Source: Icerya purchasi (Eukaryota; Arthropoda; Insecta; Hemiptera; Monophlebidae). Taken from it: a stretch of DNA of 64,000 bases. The notes below the pieces were generated by a model. That model was not told the origin of the DNA. It saw nothing but the letters and a program-made list of their open reading frames with translations, and did no database searches. Positions within the stretch are counted from its first letter, which is position 1. Each line of letters begins with the position of its first letter. Location of the stretch: positions 510,714,815-510,778,814 of the forward strand of contig CM077115.1 of NCBI GenBank assembly GCA_039619475.1, read 5' to 3'. The position numbers and the translations under genes are program-made. Shown piece by piece: positions 26,601-33,700 of this stretch.

Positions 26601-29600
26601 TATTAGGCGGTGGTGTTTCGTTTGGATGGGTATTCCGCTGCCGCACATTGACACTTCCAAAAATTTCACTTGCGCTAGGTTAATGTCCATCGTTGACGTG
26701 CCTAAAAAATAATAATAAAAAACAAAGAAAATCCTGTCGCGAGTACCAAAAGAGACTTTTTTTCAGTTATCACATTAAAGTAATTCCTTCTTAACAATGA
26801 CCAGATTAACTGTAACATTTTGACTTTATGCAAGCTAGATGTTTTATCGAAGAAAACAAACTAGTACAATTGGTATGTATGAAATTTTTAATAAATGCGT
26901 AACGTATTCCTCGAGGATAAAACGGTTTCGATAAAAAATCGAGGAACTTCTCAGATCTATTTTTAACTTGACCAAAATATGATACTAGAATTTTGATGAT
27001 TTGAAATAAGTAAATAATTATTGATCGATGAAATGAGGTAGTAAAATATCGGTAAAATGAAGACGACCCGCCGCAGTTCCTACACAATTTGTAGGCACGA
27101 TGAGACCCGCGGAGCCAGTAAAGTATAAAACTCTTTCATGTTAACAAGTTGTTTTGGTTAGTAAATGCTTACATTCGCGAGCGATGCATTCCAAAGTTTC
27201 TGCTCGTCAATATTAAGTCTTCTATGGGTTTTTGAAGGCGTCTTCTTTACTTATGTTTTACGTATTATTCAGCAGTATTGCGATGAAGGTGTTATTGTTT
27301 AAATACTCCATATTAATGTGAATTTAACGATACATTTACGTTAGACTGTAAATGTATATGTATAAGTGGGGAATGTGGACAAATTATAAATGTAATGTTT
27401 GTGCATTACGTTTTGTCATTAATTATACTTATACGAATGATCAATGTAAAAGGGCTAAAGTCTGTACTGATCATATATGTGAAATAAAATATAAAATAAA
27501 TGAATATATAGGAGGACGGAGAAAAAAATAATTTCCTTCTAACCGATTTAAAAGAACTACACGAGGTTATTTTTTAAAAATACTGTTGCAAAAAAGCACG
27601 TCGATTAAATATTTTACTATCGCATTAATAGAACATATAAGTTGCGAATTTTGAATAATTTATTTAGTTCTGGTTGTAATCTAGAATGTAGATTTTACTG
27701 CAGAGCATGTGCCCATATTCAGAATTTTACACTTGTCGAATGGGGTAAAATGGTCTGCTGATATATGTCACTTCAGAAGCCTAACTATATTTGTCGTTAT
27801 TTGGCCTTGATATATCGATAGTTTTATTAATATTACAAACTTATTCGTGTTTCTGTTGCACTATCTAAGTCATTATCAAAAATAGACTTTCTATTATTTA
27901 TCATGTTTATCGATATCGTTTGCTTTTGTTGTGCTGTTTTTACTGCAACAAATGCTCCTTCCTCCGTTGATTGGTTGACTTACATTGTACACATCTGTGC
28001 TTGAATTTTTCGGTTAAAATCATATTTCGGTATAATAATATATTCGTCAAGAAACTGTAATTTATTCTAAAATTCTTCCAATGTATTTCTAGAATTTCGG
28101 AAACTCGACTAAAGTCGGACATTTCCGATTCGGCAATATAAACTACCGTTTTCTAACGGTGGTGGGCTAATTTTAGTGGTGCTGTAATTCAGCTGCCATT
28201 TCTTTTAATATCTATGCAGATGTGAACGATTTTACGGTACAAAATTTATCTTAGGACAAATAACGTCGTGCATTGTGTAACGATTTCAGTTTAAATGCGC
28301 GAGCAAAATTATCGACTATTTAATAATCCGTCTTATAAGAAAGCTGTTACATCGAGAAAAGGTAAGCTAGGTTTCGCGCATTCACCAGACAGCGTTCAGC
28401 AATCGGCATTTTTAATTTTTAACAAGAACTCTTATAAAACTGAATTACTCGGAATTACTTCAAACGTAGACAAGGTATAAAACTATAGGAAAAAAGGGGG
28501 GGGAAAGGTTTTTTAATAGAATGCAGCTAAAAATTTTAATTTATTCTGCGACACTTGAAATTTTTCGAAGGGAATTGTGCGGAAACTTTTTACTACCCGT
28601 GTACGCATATAGGATAAAGTTGTTACACAGACTAAAAAAAAAAACTGTTTTCAGACTTGCACATATTCACTATGTCGTTATTACTAGAGATATTACGGGA
28701 GAAGAAAAAATTTCGTATAAAATTGTCCAAGTATAAATACGCTGAGGATTAGAAAGGCTATGGATAAGTGAAGATAAATGCGACTGTCAGTGGGCAAGTG
28801 CAAAAGGTATTTAGACTTGTTAAATCGAAGCGAAGTACAGATTCCAATCTCACTTAGTGTAGAAATATTCTTCCGACGTATAAGTGTGTATACATTTGGA
28901 ATAATATTAGAAAATCCGATCAGATCGAGTAGTCTTGAAATTTGTTGAAATAATTCCGATATTTTAAAAGTACTCGATAAATCTACATATTCAAACAAAA
29001 ATTAACTGTGTATTTTTTAAATATTCCGGCCAGACGTCTGCGGAACTCCTAAAATTCAACAATTTAACTAAATAGCAACATACCTTTTTGAAGTGGAAAT
29101 CCACTGCGACTAATTTAGCGATATATTGTCGGAGCATAGTAATGGTGGAAAAAGCGAGTAAACTCGTAAGTTATCATAGTGCAGAGTTTATTCCCTTATT
29201 CACTTTTTTTTATTTCAACAGAAAATGTGTATTTCTCATAATGGATATAATTCGTATTAATTTGTTTTTTGAATATCTCTCACCGTTTTAACTGAGCTTA
29301 TTTCTATTTATCATATTTATTAATGATTTATTTCGAAACGAGTAATTAGTAAATAGTCCCACATTTGGGAATTGTGCAAAAGTTCATTGCAACATAAACT
29401 GCGTGAAATAAACTTTAAGAGAAAGAGGAAAAGAAGATATATGAAAACACATTTATGTTTTCTTTCGGGGCAAATTGTACTTTAAAACTTGGTAATAGCT
29501 TTTATCAAAAAAAAGTAATCACACATACTATAAATCTGAAATTGTATCAAATAATGCGCAACGAAATTAGTAAGTATATTTGATCATTAGGTCACCATTA

Positions 29601-30135
29601 ATGAATTATATTTATAATGCTGCCTTAAAGTCAGTCGGATTTATTATTAAAAATAATGAACAAAATCGCAGCATTTAAAGCGTTATAATTAGTAGGACTA
29701 CGCGTTCGAAATATTATTCTAATATTTTGCACCCTTGCGTAATCAAAACTGAAAAACCCTGATCGAAGTTTTTTAAACGGTGAAAATATTTTCTAATATT
29801 CTATAATCTGTAGGCTCCAACCCCACAGCGTTATTTATAAAACTGTAAAACGTCGACGATCGAAAATAAATAATAAAATATTCGATTGTAGTAAATCGTT
29901 AGACAATAAAATTCTTCTTAAAGAAAGAACTCGATATTTTATAAACGTATAGAATAATAAAAAAGGGAAGAAACAAAAAAAAAGCGAATTACTAATATTT
30001 AGTTCAGTTTAAAAAAAAAAAAACACCATTTTTCTTTACACTTTTCTTTCTAGTGGTAAAACGAGCATTCTTTGGGATCCTTCCATTATACAATCGTTTT
30101 TTTCTATCGCAGTCACGAAAAATAATCTTACATAG

Positions 30136-30180
<45 letters not shown>

Positions 30181-30711
30181 CACGTTCTTCACTATTTTTA
30201 TGTCACGGAACATAACTAAATTTAATATAAATTTATTTCTGCCCTTTGTGTTTCTAATTTTGTTACTATGGTTTATTGATTGTTACTAGCCAAAATTAAT
30301 TTATCAGGTAATACGGATTATCAACCGAGAATAAAATAAAATCAAATAAAATTTATTATTATTACTATTGTCAAAAAAATAATCTACAAATATACGAGTA
30401 ATACAATTAAATTTTAATAATAAATTTGGTACGAAATGACTACAAAAAATAGCTCATACATTCGCAATAGTCACTCTGACTTGACACGGTAAACACGTAC
30501 AATAATAAAACGAGAAACGAATAAATAAACAAATACGAGAAACGAATAAATAAACAAATACGAGAAAACTCAATTGATAATTGCCCGGAACTGATCAAGT
30601 CTTCGGCTCCAGATTTCCGAATCTTCCGAAATACGCACTGGTATTATTTTGAAAGTGCTATTTTTTTTCTTTTTTTTTGTGGGCTCGCTAACCAAGAGCA
30701 TTGGCCCATGT

Positions 30712-30749
<38 letters not shown>

Positions 30750-33700
30750 TTTTTAAGTAACTTAAATTTTAATGCTATTCGTTATTGAGTAAAGGAAGGA
30801 TGCAATTATTGGAAAAATGGCCTGGTTTGGGAACGACAGTATCGACGAAATATTGTAAGGTGCGGGAGCATTGTGTTGTAGTAAATTAGAGTATAGTACG
30901 GATTGTTCATTGAATAATGCCGAGCACTCAAAAAACACATGATTAGCGTCACAGATGTAATTATTCCCTGGTGGGTGAAGAGGGCAAAGAGGAGATAAAG
31001 ACGGAAAAAACCGGTGTCGTGAATCGGGAAGGAGTGAATGGCTAAATCGAAGACGACATATGGATACAATGGAGTTACGTTGAAGAACTTGACAGCTATG
31101 GAACCATGGTTTACGAGGAATGGAAGGTTGAATAGAAAGATAGAAGGAATGCGGATTGGAAAACGATCGGGCATACATGTCGGACCAAAATTTTGAGTGT
31201 AATTTTTTTGAGAAAGAAAGAATATTGTTGGCTGGATAAAGATTGACGTAATTACCATTCGTGCTGGCTAAGTATGCTAACTTGTCGACTCTTTCATTTC
31301 CCTCAATTCCAATATGTCCTGGTATCCATAAAAATTCTATTTGACAAGGTGTACGTAAAGTTAGATTAGATACCATAGACCGAATGCGAAGAAGGTACGC
31401 TCTCTGTATTATTGAATTACTCGATTCCGATTCCTATTTTTCTTCTTCTTCTGCTTACGGTCGCTCTGGTTTACGAAATTTTCGGTTGACCTTTTTCTTA
31501 TGTCAAGACTTTACATTGATTATATTAATTCCGTGTAGACATATATATATATATACATATACAAACTCGGCCACTTTGGCCTCGCAAGGAGCTATGCCCC
31601 TTGACCCCTCTTACTTACATTTCTGCCTCTTTCTCTTCTATACTTTGTATAAAATCATTAAAATTTACAACATAATTCTTAGGTCGGCCCCCATTAGATT
31701 TTTTAATGAAAAAATGTCCCAATTTTATATAGTAAAAAATAAATAAATTTTTTTATACTACCGAAACAACTTAACATACTACAACATATATATATAAATA
31801 GTACTTTTTTTTTCGTTTCCGTGGTATTATTAAATTAGCAGTACAAGTAGGAACTGGCGACGACGCAGCAGCCGTGTGTATATTTACCCGTACCATTTGA
31901 AGCTACTTTTAGCCCCTTAATAACTTAATATTTAATTAAACATAAACACATGAAATTTGGTTTATGTATTAAAACCTCCCCTTAGATTAACTAGAACCCC
32001 AAATTTCATAAATACAACTCAAACAGTTGATCAAAAACCTATAACCCACTTCCAGGTGACCGAGAAAGTTAAAATTTGGCGTCCAGCTGGGTAACTGTGT
32101 GCATATAAAGGGGGGGGGGGGAATCTCAGAAAACCGTGAAATTTTTCATATTTTTCACTTAATTTCGTTCGTTTTTTAAATTTCGTTTATATCACAGTTA
32201 GATTGTTAGTTATAGTTATGCAAATTTAAGAAAGGCGGGAAATTGATAAGTTTCGCTGCGTTAGAAAAATAACTGGCGAGCGCTGATCTTTTAATCGTCA
32301 ACATGTTGTTGTTGTTTATCTTCGTTCGTTTCGTATGTTGCTTCGTAAAGCCTCTCATCATTTCGTATCTTTGGCAATCTTTGCATCGCAGTTTATTTCG
32401 TAATTTGCCCCCTTTCAATCGTTACGGAAACAGTCGACTTTTAAGACTTTTAATCAATATCGAGTATTTCATCATATTTCGTTAATAAACAATTTATTAA
32501 TTGATCGGTGGTGCACATTGCGTTAAACATCGTTCGAAAACATTTTGGTCCTTCGGAACATTAAACGAATAGTGCCGGTAGTTTTAAAGTTAGCGGATAG
32601 ACGGACTCGATAACTTGACTTTCAAAAAGTGCTCACTTTGTAAGCCTATTTTGAAGAATAAACGATTTGAATTTGAATTTGAATTTGAATGAATAATAAT
32701 AATAATTTCTTTACAAAAAGTCACGATATCCCATCAAAAACATTAATTTTAAAAGTAGGAACCAAGTGTTCAATATTAAGAATATGCGTGGTTATCGATT
32801 TTGCCGACAAAATAATTGAGATCTAAATGGGTGCCAAGTTCTGTAGATGATCCTGAAATTTATTTATAAGAACATACAACATTCTAATTTATCCTAAATA
32901 TCTGTTTTGTGTAAATAATTCGATTGTTCAAATTTAAGATATTATATATGTTTATATAGAAAACATTGTTGTCTATAAAAAAAACAACAAAAAATTGTGT
33001 TTTAATTTTAGAATGTTAAATGTTCTTATAAATAAATTTCATGATCATCTACAGAACTTGGCATCCATTTAGATCTCAATTCTTTTGTCGGCCAAGTCGA
33101 TAACCACGAATATTCTTAATATTGAACTTGGCTCCCGCTTTTAAAATTAACGTTTTTGATGGAATAGTCTTTACACGCTTCCCCCTATAGCGCGAATTCT
33201 TATTCATCAACCTGCACAGTAATAAGAAGTATATTCGTTATGTTTCCAAAAACAAAAACCGCCACCGAACGCAAACGTGAATAGCGGACAAAGAATCAGT
33301 AAAATCGGTCTACATAAATATCAGTTATACGCGAACAAACATCGAAAAAACAAAAAACAACACGTGATGAACAACCTCCTCCTTCTTTTTGAAAATCGAT
33401 AAAAATTAAAATATTACAAACGTTAAATAAAATTGGGGACATTTTTTCTAATGAGGGCTGGCCTAAGAATTACGCTGTAACTGTAATTCTTAGACCGGCC
33501 CCATTAGAAAAAATTTCCCAATTTTATTTAACGTTTGTAATATTTTAACGCTTCGAACCTTTCTACAACTGTCATTTTCGAACCAAAAGGCGTATCATCA
33601 CGTATAAATGTGAAAAATTCTTCGCTATTGGACAGTTCATCGTCCCATTTTCGTTTCCGCAATTCGCGTTTGTGTTCGGTGGCGGTTTCGTTTTCGGAAA

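Noticed and set aside
28362..28474. Extension of exon 8 to a second donor (GACAAG|GTATAA)
   Set aside because: It leaves in phase 0, which does not fit exon 9; the GTAAGC donor at 28362 is stronger and fits.
28655..28732. Possible exon reading LAHIHYVVITRDITGEEKIS with TGTTTTCAG acceptor
   Set aside because: It needs a phase-2 donor before it and leaves in phase 0, which fits neither exon 8 nor exon 9; it may be chance or an alternative exon.
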